Assembly: GCA_963575745.1 (NCBI GenBank)
Contig: CAUYUJ010021161.1
Coordinates: 1-64,000 of the forward strand
Direction of reading: 5' to 3'
Length of the DNA stretch: 64,000 nt
Source of the DNA: Prorocentrum cordatum
Lineage: Eukaryota > Sar > Dinophyceae > Prorocentrales > Prorocentraceae
Shown here: one piece after another, positions 49,539 through 58,295 of the stretch
Position numbering within the stretch: position 1 is the first letter of the stretch
Layout of the letters: the number at the start of each line of letters is the position of its first letter
Made by a program: the position numbers and the translations under genes
Notes under the pieces: generated by a model
What the model was told of the DNA's origin: nothing
Database searches by the model: none
The model's input: the letters and a program-made list of their open reading frames with translations, nothing else

Positions 49539-49713
49539 TGTGTGAGGGTGAGGAGGACCAATGGACCGACCCCACCCCCGAGTGTCCGTCGGTAGACGAT
49601 GAGGGACGATGGTTTTACCCAACGTACCTCCAAGTATCGAGTACCTGTCATCCGAGCCAAGAGGGGCGATGGATATGAGCAAGATAGGAGGAAAGTAGGG
49701 GGATTCACACACA
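49539..49713 (-). repeat. 5' LTR, 175 bp
   Basis: Same sequence as 30585-30759 apart from two substitutions. As the 5' LTR it should carry the promoter. No TATA box is seen within it; TATATCCG on the minus strand (TATAAAAG on the plus strand) lies just downstream near 49514-49520. Confidence 0.95.
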
Positions 49714-49718
49714 CGCCC
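49714..49718. repeat. 5-bp target-site duplication, right
   Basis: CGCCC, matching 30580-30584. Confidence 0.85.
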
Positions 49719-49992
49719 AGATCGCCCCCGCCCCCCCCCCCCCGCCCCTACCCCCCCCCTACCCCCCGCCCGGAGGCGACGGGAGGCGAACGTGCAGGCG
49801 CGCGAGCCCGGGCGCCCCGATAGTATGCCCCCCCCCCACCCGCCCGGGAGGCGGCGTAAGGCGAACGTGCAGACGCGCGAGCCCAGGGGCCCCCCGCGGA
49901 GAAGCGCCCGGCGAGGGCCGCTCCGCGGCGGCGAGGGCCCAGGCGCGAGGGACGCACAGCCGAGCCGCTGCCCCAAGACCCCCCCCCCAACA
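49719..49992. other. C-rich tract and GC-rich repeat
   Basis: Poly-C runs at 49727-49765 and 49827-49840, two ~30-bp units containing GGCGAACGTGCAGRCGCGCG (49786 and 49858), and a segment similar to the retrotransposon's left flank (30462-30545). No gene. Confidence 0.6.
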
Positions 49993-50135
49993 GGGCTGCG
50001 CCGAAACGGTGCTTGCCGTTTTCGTGGTGCTTTCGTTGTCCCTCGTTTCGTCTTCACTCCGCCTTTCGTCTACACAAAACGGCATCGAAACGAAGACGGC
50101 CCCCGAAATCCCCAAAGCACCGTTCAGGTCCACCC
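49993..50135. mobile_element. small TIR element, family F, second copy
   Basis: 143 bp with inverted ends GGGCTGCGCCGAAACGGTGC and the complement of GCACCGTTCAGGTCCACCC. Related to 10623-10727; the interior carries CCGTTTTCGTGG and CGAAACGAAGACGG. Confidence 0.55.
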
Positions 50136-51062
50136 CTGACCCTCAATGAGGAACGAGGCCCCTCGTTGCCATATGTTGAGCTTCGATGGCCCATCGAAAA
50201 CCTGGAAAGAGCACCCAGGACAAACTGTAAAACAATGGAGGAACACCGGGACCCGCACCAACGGAAAAGGGCTCCTTCTTCGGCGGCCCGACTGTAAGGG
50301 CATCCTCCCAAACTGCGGCGATTCTGGACCCAAGTTCCAGCTGTACGGCAGGTTCGCTCTACGGGTCGACTTCGGCGTTGGCTCCTGACACCGCGAGGAT
50401 CGTTCAACCTTGAACGATCGGCCATTCCCGAAACGTCAGACTGCTCGACGAGGGGCCGACTCTGGGTCGCCCGCGGCGCTGGCGGCGGGGTCGCCGCTGG
50501 TCGCAGCGCGAACCTGCCGCATCCACATCCACGCCCTCGCGGTCTGGACTCCGGGGCGCGGTCCCGCGGGTACCTCGGTCGCACGGGTGCGTCCCTCGCG
50601 GGACATCCGCGAAAACACGCCCCGCATCCGCGGGGTCGCGGCCCAGGGGCCCGGCCCGCGAGGTCGCGGGCCGGGGTAGGGAGCGTTTTTTTTCGGCGTT
50701 TCGACATGGGGCGGAAAAGGGGGAGGGGGGGAGGGGAGGGGGTCTGGCTCCGGACCTCTGCTTAGTGCGGCTGCTTGGAGCCGTGCGTCCTCTGGGGGGG
50801 ACACCACCTGCTCGAAACAGGCGCCAGGCAAGCAGCCAAGATCTACTCCATGGGGGGGGAGGGTAGGGCGCGAGGGGCCGCGCCGGTCGGCAAGACAAGG
50901 AGTAAACAACGGTCACGTACGGATAGGTGTTTCGCCCACAAGCGTCTCCTTGGTGTCGCAGTCTTGGCCGAACGCGTCCTCGAACAAAGGGCAGGTGAAC
51001 TGCGAGTTCGGGAGCTGCGATTTCAGCGTCGCCTGCAGCAACAGGCAGCGGAGGGCAGGAGG
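50136..51062. other. no gene seen; palindrome at 50398-50419
   Basis: Non-repetitive GC-rich sequence. GATCGTTCAA-CC-TTGAACGATC (50398-50419) is a perfect 10-bp hairpin. Overlapping frames on both strands (up to 390 codons on the minus strand) are GC-driven and show no domain. Confidence 0.55.
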
Positions 51063-51230
51063 TAGACAGGAGGAGGAGGAGGAGGAAGAGGAGGAGGAGG
51101 AGGAGGAAGAGGAGGAGGAAGAGAGGAAGACGAGGAGAAGGAAGAGGGAGGAGAGGAGGAGGAGGAGGAGAGGAGAGGATAGCGGAGGAGGAGGAGGATG
51201 AGGAGGAGAGGAGGAAGAGGAAGGGGGGAG
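51063..51230. repeat. GGA microsatellite
   Basis: GGA/GGAAGA repeats. Bases 51231-51900 that follow are GC- and G-rich with no supported gene. Confidence 0.85.
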
Positions 51231-51964
51231 GACGGCGGCGCGAGGAGGGGCGAAGAGTGTATAGGGAAGGCGGGGCGAGGAGAGACAGAGGAGGGGGGAG
51301 GGAGGGCGGGAAGGAGGGGCAACGGAAAGAGAGGCGGATGACCAACGCGTTGGACAGCTTCGCTATACTAGAACCTGCCGTGGGATGCTGGCGCAGAAAC
51401 CGAAGTGCCAGCACGGGGTGCTCAGTTGAGGAGAAGCCGAGGCCGGCGGTGGAGAGCCCATTGGAAGCACCACGGGCACCAGCGAGTCGGTGCGCAGCCG
51501 CTACGAGGCGGAGCGTGGGCAGAACGTTGACGACGTGCGCGGCGCGCGCCACACATGTAAATGAATCGACGCGCACAGACTATGAAGCGGGACGTGGGCA
51601 AACAATTGATTATGTGTGCGGCTGGTGTGGCCCGTGTGTGAGCCAGGCGCTCCAGCTCGCAGCGCCAAGAGTATCATCCCACCTCGCATCGAGAACCAGG
51701 CCCGGGAAGAGAGCAAGAGGGAGGAAGGGGAGGCGTTCGAGTCATGACTCGGGTCTCCAGCGGCCGATCTGCAGTCGGCTCCAAGGGGGGCGGGGGGGGG
51801 GGGAGGGTAGCCTCCGGGGCGGCCAGGGGGGGGGGGGGTAGCTCCCAAGCCCCCCCCCCTCTCCCCCCCCCCCGCTGGAGCGGTCGGCGTAGCCGCTTGG
51901 AGCGCATCCCCGAGGCATGAGAACCTCCATAGGAAAGGAGGAGGAGGAGGAGGAAACAGCTGCA

Positions 51965-52075
51965 CCAACACAAACTCTCAGAGGTCCTCGGCGAAACTCC
52001 TGGATCGGCGCCAGGCCCCCTCCTTGGCGCGCGGGGGCCCTGGCACCAATCCAAGGACGTCCGCGCGGGGCTTCG
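51965..52075. mobile_element. diverged family D foldback relic
   Basis: Shares GATCGGCGCCAGGCCCCCTC, CTTGGCGCGCGGG and GACGTCCGCGCGGGGC with 9724-9919. The arms no longer pair over their full length. Confidence 0.35.
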
Positions 52076-52254
52076 ACCATCATGAAGCGGTGACGGCGGC
52101 GGAACTCCTCGCCGTCGGACGGCGCGGGGCCTCCTTCGACGACGGGCCCCCGGAGAGAGAGCAAGGGCTGGCGTGGACCGTTCGCGAGCGTCTCCGCTGT
52201 CGCACGCTGCGCGGCGACACTGGTGACGCCCATGGACGGCCCACATCAAAATGC

Positions 52255-52580
52255 TACGCTGCAATGCTCTTCTTCTCTCCACCTACTCCAATCCACCACC
52301 CATCCTCTCGTCACCCACCTCACTTTCAACAACCAATCCTCCTCCCACACACCCCTTTACCACCACATTGTACACCATTCTACCACCCCCCTCACCACAC
52401 CTCCACAACACCACTCCACCTCCTCTCCAAACTCCAACTCCAAACACCACCACCCCATACCCACACCACTCCCTCTCCAACTTCCTCCTCTCGTCCGCTC
52501 CTCTCCCTCCTCCGCCTCCGCCTCCGCCTCCTCCTCCTTCCTCCTCCTCCTCCTCCTCCTCCTCCTCCTCCGTTTCCTCC
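52255..52580 (+). repeat. C/A/T low-complexity tract with almost no G, then CTC run
   Basis: From 52271 to about 52490 the plus strand is CCACCA, CACACC and CTCCAA with G nearly absent, then GCCTCC/CTC repeats to 52580. Long frames through it are Pro/Thr/His-rich and not gene-like. Confidence 0.75.
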
Positions 52581-53365
52581 TCTTAGTTCTCAATCTCGGC
52601 TTCTCCTTCGGCTCCAGGAGCCGGCGAGGACGGCGAGGGCGGGGGGACCGAGCCGCGGGCCCAGCGAGGCGACGCCGCGGCCCAGGACCGCTCTTCCGCC
52701 CCGGCGTGTCTTGCTGGCGGCCCTGGTGGGGCCCAGGAGGGGCCCCGATGAGGAGGCCCAGGCGAGCGCGCGTCGAAAGGACCCCCCCCAAAGAAAAGCT
52801 GGGAGTGGCACGGCGCTCGCACGGCCGCGGCCCCGCCGCGGGCCCAGGAGGAGCCCCGCGAGGCGGCACAAGAAACAAGAACACCGGAGGCCGAAAACAC
52901 CGCCGAGGGGCCCGGCCTCGAGTGGGCCGAAAGAGCGACGACAAAACCGGGGCAGGGGGCCCTCGGAGTCCAGGCTCGCGCTTCCTCGGCCCTCCCTCCC
53001 TCCGCTCCTCTCCCCCCCCTCCCCCCTCCCCCCCTCCCGTCCTCCGCGTCCCCTCGGAAACCCTCCGACCCCCCGCTTCGACTCCCGGAGCCGACGACGT
53101 CGCCGCGGGCGCGCGAGGGACTGGGCCCGCGGGCCCGGCGACGCGCCGCCTCGTCCCTGTAGAAGACCTCGAACAGGTCGAGCATGGGGTCCTCGGCTGC
53201 GCGCCACGTCAGGGGGGAGCCGCTGGCGCTCGTCCAGGCGACCGACGCGCACGGAGCCTCCTCGCGCACGATCTTGCGGCCTCCTTGCGCGGTCCTCTCC
53301 CTCCTCCCGCCTTCCACGCCTCACTCTCTCCCTCCCCTCCTCCTCCCGTGCCTCCTCCTCCGACC
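52581..53365. other. GC-rich, open on both strands, no supported gene
   Basis: Very GC-rich, so stops are rare on both strands. Frames of several hundred codons overlap in opposite directions with Arg/Gly/Pro/Ser-dominated products and no motif. Confidence 0.5.
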
Positions 53366-53742
53366 GCGCATGCCCGCGCAGTCGGGCCCGTCTTGTCGGG
53401 GGCTGCTCAAGGTGCCCCTGGCCCAAGGTGCCCACAGCTTTTCGCTCCATGTTGGAGCCCCTGGGGCCCCCTGGGCCTCGGGAGGGGTGCGACACGGAGC
53501 GGGCCTCGCGCACGATGTTGCGGCGACCTTGCGCGGTGGCTTGCACGGGCCGCCCGCGCGCCACGCCGCACTGGAAACGAGGCCGCCTCCGCGTGACCGT
53601 GCGCGGGCAGCCGACGCGCGCATGCCCGCGCAGTCGGGCCCGTCTTGTCGGGGGCTGCTCAAGGTGCCCCTGGCCCAAGGTGCCCACAGCTTTTCGCTCC
53701 ATGTTGGAGCCCCTGGGGCCCCCTGGGCCTCGGGAGGGGTGC
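53366..53742. repeat. 125-bp direct repeat, period 252 bp
   Basis: Bases 53366-53490 and 53618-53742 appear identical: GCGCATGCCCGCGCAGTCGG, GGCTGCTCAAGGTGCCCC, TTTTCGCTCCATGTTGGAGC, GGGCCTCGGGAGGGGTGC. The ~127 bp between them is unique. Confidence 0.85.
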
Positions 53743-54193
53743 TCCTCTGGAGACCGCGGGGGCCTCCTTGGAGATCCTGGGGGGCACCTTGGGCCAGGGG
53801 CACTTCTAGCAACACCCGATTTGGGTGCACCGCTCAGATGTCTCAGGTCTTCGTGCCAGCATGCAGGTGGTGATCTCGGCGCCAGCCCGGGCACATGGGG
53901 CGAGAGAGCGAAGAGACGGGTGGGGCGAGGAGGCGGGTGAAGTGGGATGGGGAGGGATGAGGGAGGAGGCGGCGGCGGGGAGGGGAGGGGAGGGAGGCAG
54001 GGAGAGGCGGGGGAAGGAAGGATGCATACGAGTAGGGAGCGCAAGTCATCGGTGCTGGACGAGGGGAGTGTGGGGTGGATGGAGGAATGGGAGGGAGATG
54101 GTGTGGGCACGGCTGCGGGAGGGCGGCGGAAGGAAAGAGGAGGGGGAACCAAAAGCACGGGAAACGAGGGAGAAAAACATCTCACCTCCCCCG
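53743..54193. other. no gene seen; G/A-rich
   Basis: G/A-rich degenerate sequence with GGGAGG words at 53940-54150. No supported ORF. Confidence 0.55.
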
Positions 54194-54390
54194 CCCAGTC
54201 CCCAGAGATCCGACGTCGTGATTTTTTCAATACGGGGTCCCCGGAAGTCTCGACCCATTCCCCAGGGCCGGTTTTTCATCCTGAGTCGTTTTTTGACGGT
54301 CCCGAGGCCCGGCGAGGGCCCCCAGAGGCCGAAAACTGCGCAAAACCTCCGTCTTGATTTTTGTCAGTGCATTGGATCTCTGGGTCCCCC
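54194..54390. mobile_element. TIR element, family B, copy 5
   Basis: Left CCCAGTCCCCAGAGATCCGA, right GGATCTCTGGGTCCC (inverted match over CAGAGATCC). The interior has GTGATTTTTTCAATACG, CATCCTGAGTCGTTTTTTGA and GGCCGAAAA. Confidence 0.7.
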
Positions 54391-54860
54391 GCCCAGTCCC
54401 CTTCTCTCCCAGCTGCCCCCGCCCCCCCCCGCTCCCCCCGGTCTTCCGCTCCCGCTGCCTGGCGGCGCGCACCGGGGGGGGCCATGGGCGAGGGGGGCAG
54501 GCTTCTTCGAGTGGGGGCTGCTTTTTCGGGAAGGCGCCGGCCCTGCATCTGCACGCCAGGCCCGCGCCTTCCAAGGAACATAGCCTCCTTCTAAGAAGCC
54601 TTCCCCCCTCCCCCATGCCCCTCCCCCCTGCGCGTGGCCGACCTGCTCTCTCCCCTGGGATCCGACGTCGCCACTGAGCCGCAACATCACGGACCACTGC
54701 GACCCGACCTTCGCCCCCTATACGCAGGAGGCATCTATACACCGCCACCGCGCCAAGCCAGGGCCATCCTGGCCACGGCATGGTGCATACGCCCTCCTGG
54801 CCGAGGCCAGGAGAGTCTGTCCACCCTCCTGGCCGGGACCAGGATGGCCCTGGCCTGGCA
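54391..54860. other. no gene seen
   Basis: GC-rich. A repeated word, CAGGCCATCCTGGCC-like (GCCAGGGCCATCCTGGCCAC, GGCCAGGAGAG, CCTCCTGGCCGGGACCAGGA), is clustered at 54760-54860. Confidence 0.5.
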
Positions 54861-55046
54861 CCCAGACCCCCGACGTAATGATTTTTTCATTACGTCGACC
54901 CCCAGAGGTCCCGACCCTTTCCCCATGACCGGCTTTGCATCCTGAGTCGTTTCTTGACGCTCCCGAGGCCCGGTGAGGGCCTCCGGAGGCCGAAAACTAG
55001 GAAAAACCTCCCGTCATGATTTTTTCATTACTCGAGGGGGTCTGGG
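54861..55046. mobile_element. TIR element, family B, copy 6
   Basis: 186 bp, the cleanest copy: CCCAGACCCCC at the left and GGGGGTCTGGG at the right. Near the left end a perfect hairpin GACGTAATGA-TTTTT-TCATTACGTC occupies 54872-54896. Confidence 0.8.
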
Positions 55047-55462
55047 CACGGTGGTGGCGTATGGACGTCTTCGTCGGACCCCCTCTCGGCCTGCGGCACT
55101 CGAACCGGGCCGGCTCGAGCGGTGCTGGCCGCGGGCCGACGCCGGGCGAGGCCGCCCCGTGGGAAAGACTGCAGCGCTCCAGGGGCTCCCAAAGCTTCGC
55201 GCCCTCGAGCGCCGCACCGAGGAGCGCGAGAGCGCGAATGCCTTCGCGCCCTCGAGCGCCGCTCTCACAGGGGAGGAGGGGAGGCCGGGGAGGACCTCGG
55301 GGCCGCACCGAGGAGCGCGAGAGCGCGAGGAACTTCGCGCCCTCGAGCGCGCCCAGGGGGGGGCCCCCTGGGCTGGGGACCGCGGGGCGCCCCCCGCGGG
55401 AGAGGGCCCCCCCGAGGCTGGGACACCGCCGCGGAACCGACGAGCACGACCGACAGCGCCCC
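55047..55462. other. no gene seen
   Basis: GC-rich. A short word CGCCCTCGAGCGCC / CACCGAGGAGCGCGAGAGCG occurs three times at 55195-55355, spaced ~50-100 bp. Confidence 0.5.
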
Positions 55463-55925
55463 AGGAGGAGGAGGAGGAGGAGGAGGAGGAGGAGGAGGAG
55501 GAGGAGGAGGAGGAGGAGGGGAGGAGGAGGAGGAAGGAGGAGGGAGGAGGGAGGAGGAGGAGGGTGGAGGAGGAGGAGGAGGAGGAGGAGGAGGAGGAGG
55601 AGGAGGAGGAGGAGGAGGAGGAGGAGGAGGAGGAGGAGGAGGAGGGAGGAGGAGGAGGAGGAGGAGGAGGAAGGAGGAGGAGGAAGGGAGGAAGGAGAGG
55701 GAAGGAGGAAGGGAGGAAGGGAGGAGGGAGGAGGGAGGAGGGAGGAGGGAGGAGGGAGGAGGGAGGAGGAGGAGGAGGAGGAGGAGGAGGAGGAGGAGGG
55801 GGAGGAGGAGGAGAGGAGGAGGAGGAGGGAGGAGGAGGAGGAGGAGGAGGAGGAGGAGGGGAGGAGGGAGGAGGGAGGAGGGAGGAGGAGGAGGAGGAGG
55901 AGGAGGAGGAGGAGGAGGAGGAGGC
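55463..55925. repeat. GGA microsatellite, ~460 bp
   Basis: The longest nearly pure GGA/GGAGGGA tract in the window. Confidence 0.95.
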
Positions 55926-55952
55926 CCCCGAGGCTGGGCGAACATGTGAAAG

Positions 55953-56170
55953 GGCCCTGGGACACACGCAAACAAATACACGCACAAATCACAGGATATC
56001 CCACACATCTTCCAATATTTTTTTGGCTCGTGGTCTTCCCCCCACTACCCATGTGTTCCCGTAGTTTCTTAGGAATCCACGATTCATCGTGTCCTCCTCC
56101 TCCTCCTCCTCCTCCTCCTCCTCCTCCTCCTCCTCCTCCTCCTCCTCCTGTGTGTTCTTCCCTCCTGAAA
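55953..56170 (+). repeat. family A copy 5, with CTC repeat inserted near its 3' end
   Basis: Starts GGGCCCTGGGACACACGCAA, with ATCACAGGATATCCC, GTGGTCTTCCCCCCACTACC and AATCCACGATTCATCGTGTC, then 50 bp of CTC (56093-56149), then the family end TGTGTGTTCTTCCCTCCTGA. The triplet repeat interrupts the otherwise constant TGTGTCTGTGTG box. Confidence 0.75.
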
Positions 56171-56364
56171 CATGGCCCGGTGCTTAAAAATGGCCACGCC
56201 GGGGCTGCAGGGTCGGGCCTCCTCCGCCCTCCCCCCGCGGCCCCTCCCGGCAGCCGCGGCGGGGCCTGCGAAGACTCGATGAGCTCGCTGAAGAGGCCCT
56301 CCATGGTCTTGCTCACGTCGTCCGCGAGTGTCTTCCTGTCTTGCGCCCACCGCCCCCCTCTGTT

Positions 56365-56690
56365 GCCGAGGAGGAGGAGGGAGGAGGAGGAGGAGGAGGA
56401 GGAGGAGGAGGAGGAGGAGAAGGGAGGAGGAGAATGACGAGGAGGAGGAGGATAAGGAAGAGGAGGAGGACGACGACGAGGACGAGGAGGATAAGAAAAC
56501 GAATAATACTGATAATGAACATAATAATAGCTATAATCTGAATGATAAAAAAGAACATAATAAGAAACATGATAACGAGACAATTAATCATAATAGAAAA
56601 AAGAAAGGAATGAAAAGGGGAGGGAGGGGGCGGAGGAGGGGGCGGAGGAAGAGGCGGCGGAGCAAGAGGCGGAGGAGGATCGAGGATGCA
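56365..56690. repeat. purine-rich GGA block with an A-rich core
   Basis: GGA 56367-56470, then GACGAC/GAGGAT, then an A/T-rich segment (56497-56612, AATAATACTGATAATGAACA and on), then GGA again. The A-rich core is similar in character to 20098-20272. Confidence 0.75.
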
Positions 56691-57555
56691 GGTTGTTGCT
56701 ATCTTCCCTGCTAATCCTTGCGGAATGCGACACGGTGAAGGAGGAATGGTGGGAATACTGACGCCGTCACCCCTCCCTCGTCGCCGCGGCCAGATTCGCC
56801 CTGACATTCGGGACAGAGCGCACCTCTGGAGAGTTTGTTGGCCACGGCGGTAGCGGCACCTTTGTTCCCCCCGCTGGAGACCAGGAGACTGGAGGAGGAG
56901 GCGGAGGCAAGCGCACGACGACGATGACGACGACGCCCCACCCTCCGTTGGAGCGGGGGGCGGCCTCTGGCGCTGCGAAGCTGGGGCCCCGCTGCGCCGA
57001 TTTCGCGGCGTCGATCTTAGGCTTGGGGGCGGGGAAAGACCTCGGGAGGGAGGATACGGAAAGAGCGGTAGACGCGCGCGGCGAGGTGAACTTCCTCCAA
57101 AAGGGCGGGGAGCAGCAAACGGGAAGGCCGAGTCTGATGAAAGGCTTCGAGGAGACGGGGCGACATCGGAGGACAAGGGAGATGGGCCACGCTAGCCTGT
57201 GGCATTGCGCCTGTTGTCTAACACTGCCACGAGGCCCCTCGCAGCCAAACGCGCAAATCAGTTTTCAAAGGGGGTTCAAAACACCATGACTAATAAGCAA
57301 GCCAACCACCAGAAACGGCGCGGAACCAGGACCGAACCCAAGAGGGCGGGACCCTTCAGAGCCCGCGAACAACTTCATCCCAATCGAGCGAGAGAACACC
57401 TTGTTTTCGCTGAGTTTGCACCGCCTACGCTCGGGAGGTCCAGAGGAGGCCGAGAGCTCCAGAAACGCAGGCACGCCAACTTCGCAGCGCGCTAAGGCTT
57501 GAGGGCGTTTCCGCGAGGGGGAAACGGAAACTGCGAGGCTCAAGCGCCACAGATG
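56691..57555. other. no gene seen
   Basis: Non-repetitive GC-rich sequence. Open frames on both strands reach 120 codons (56924-57289 plus) with no motif. Confidence 0.5.
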
Positions 57556-57720
57556 AAGGGGCCCCAGGACACGCAAATAAATACACACAAATAAAAAGAT
57601 TCCCCATACTTCCCCACATGTTCTGGGTTCCTGTCTTCCCCCCCCCACTTCCCATGTTTTCCCATATTTTCTGGGGAATCGACGATTAATTGTGTCTGTG
57701 TGTTTGTTTCCCTCCTGGAC
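57556..57720 (+). repeat. family A dispersed repeat, copy 6
   Basis: Starts GGGGCCCCAGGACACGCAAA, contains CACACAAATAAAAAGATTCC, CCTGTCTTCCCCCCCCCACT and GAATCGACGATTAATTGTGT, and ends GTTTCCCTCCTGGACAG. Confidence 0.8.
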
Positions 57721-58105
57721 AGAGCTCAACTCAGTTCCGCATCCGCTCGCCGCGGCAGCCAGGTTCATCCACGAGCGACAGCGGGCTCCAGAGGTCAGGC
57801 GACATAGCGCGTCGAGGTGGCAGTGTACATGAAGGGGCCCCAGGACACACAAACAAATACACACAAATATAAAGGTTCCCCATATTTCCCATATTTTCTG
57901 GGCTTCTGTCTCCCCCCCCACTTCCCATCTTTTCCCATATTTTCGGGGGAATGGAGGATTCATTGTGTCTGTGTGTTTCTCTCCCTCCTGAACAGAGCCC
58001 AACTCAGTTCCGCGTCCGCTCGCCGCGGCAGCCAGGTTCCTCCACGAGCGACGGCGGGCTCCAGCGGCCAGGCGACATCGCGCGTCGAGGTGGCAGCGTA
58101 AAGCG
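57721..58105 (+). repeat. ~110-bp direct duplication enclosing family A copy 7
   Basis: The segment AGCTCAACTCAGTTCCGC ... GCGTCGAGGTGGCAGTG (57721-57823) recurs at 57995-58100 with about 8% divergence. Family A copy 7 (57835-57992, GGGGCCCCAGGACACACAAA ... CTCCCTCCTGAACAG) lies between. Copy 6 lies directly upstream, so the order is A - unit - A - unit, effectively a ~275-bp tandem repeat of element plus neighbour. Confidence 0.8.
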
Positions 58106-58145
58106 CAAAGCTCCCCTGCGCACGCTTCGCGGTTTGGGCGTGGCT

Positions 58146-58295
58146 TAATGGGGGGTCACACATGGGGGGGTCAGAAAAGATCCCCTTTCGTGCCCCTTTC
58201 GGGCCCCTCCAGAGCCCCAGGGGGCTCGTTTAGGTACCGTTTGGGTACCTTTTCGGACCACGCTCGCCACCCCCCCATTTATGACCCCCCCATTA
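58146..58295. mobile_element. MITE-like element, family G, possible TA target
   Basis: 150 bp. Left TAATGGGGGGTCACACATGG; right end reverse-complemented TAATGGGGGGGTCATAAATG. If the outer TA is taken as the target duplication, the element starts ATGGGGGG, as for Tc1/mariner-type MITEs. The interior has the repeated words TTTCGTGCCCCTTTCGGGCC and GGTACCGTTTGGGTACC. Confidence 0.65.

Larger units (their letters stand above)
30585..49713 (-). mobile_element. complete Ty1/copia-type LTR retrotransposon, 19.1 kb
   Basis: A full element read on the minus strand: 5' LTR 49539-49713, possible primer-binding site 49528-49538, one ORF 31513-49458, ~740-nt 3' untranslated region, polypurine tract 30760-30770 and 3' LTR 30585-30759. 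Both LTRs start TG and end CA, and the 5-bp duplication CGCCC flanks the element. Integrase lies before reverse transcriptase, the order that defines Ty1/copia. LTRs differ at 2 of 175 positions and the ORF has no stop or frameshift, so insertion is recent. The interior has moderate GC and no GGA/TCC microsatellites, in sharp contrast with its surroundings. At 19.1 kb it is several times the usual copia length (about 5 kb), because of ~3,100 extra codons after RNase H and an enlarged gag region. Confidence 0.95.
49421..49714 (-). other. open frame across the 5' LTR and leader (97 codons), overlapping the polyprotein start
   Basis: Begins ATGTGTGTGAATCC at the very edge of the LTR and stays open through the whole LTR and leader, overlapping the polyprotein by 38 nt in another frame. 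Its internal ATG at 49465 is 7 nt upstream of the main start. Could act as an upstream ORF if transcription starts early enough; otherwise chance. Confidence 0.25.

Noticed and set aside
52223-54230. Opposed frames of 457 (plus) and 546 (minus) codons
   Set aside because: High GC removes stops on both strands. Products are Arg/Gly/Pro-rich, cross the 125-bp direct repeats and show no motif.
54997-56583. Minus-strand frame of 528 codons and overlapping plus-strand frames
   Set aside because: Mostly the 460-bp GGA block and flanking microsatellites.
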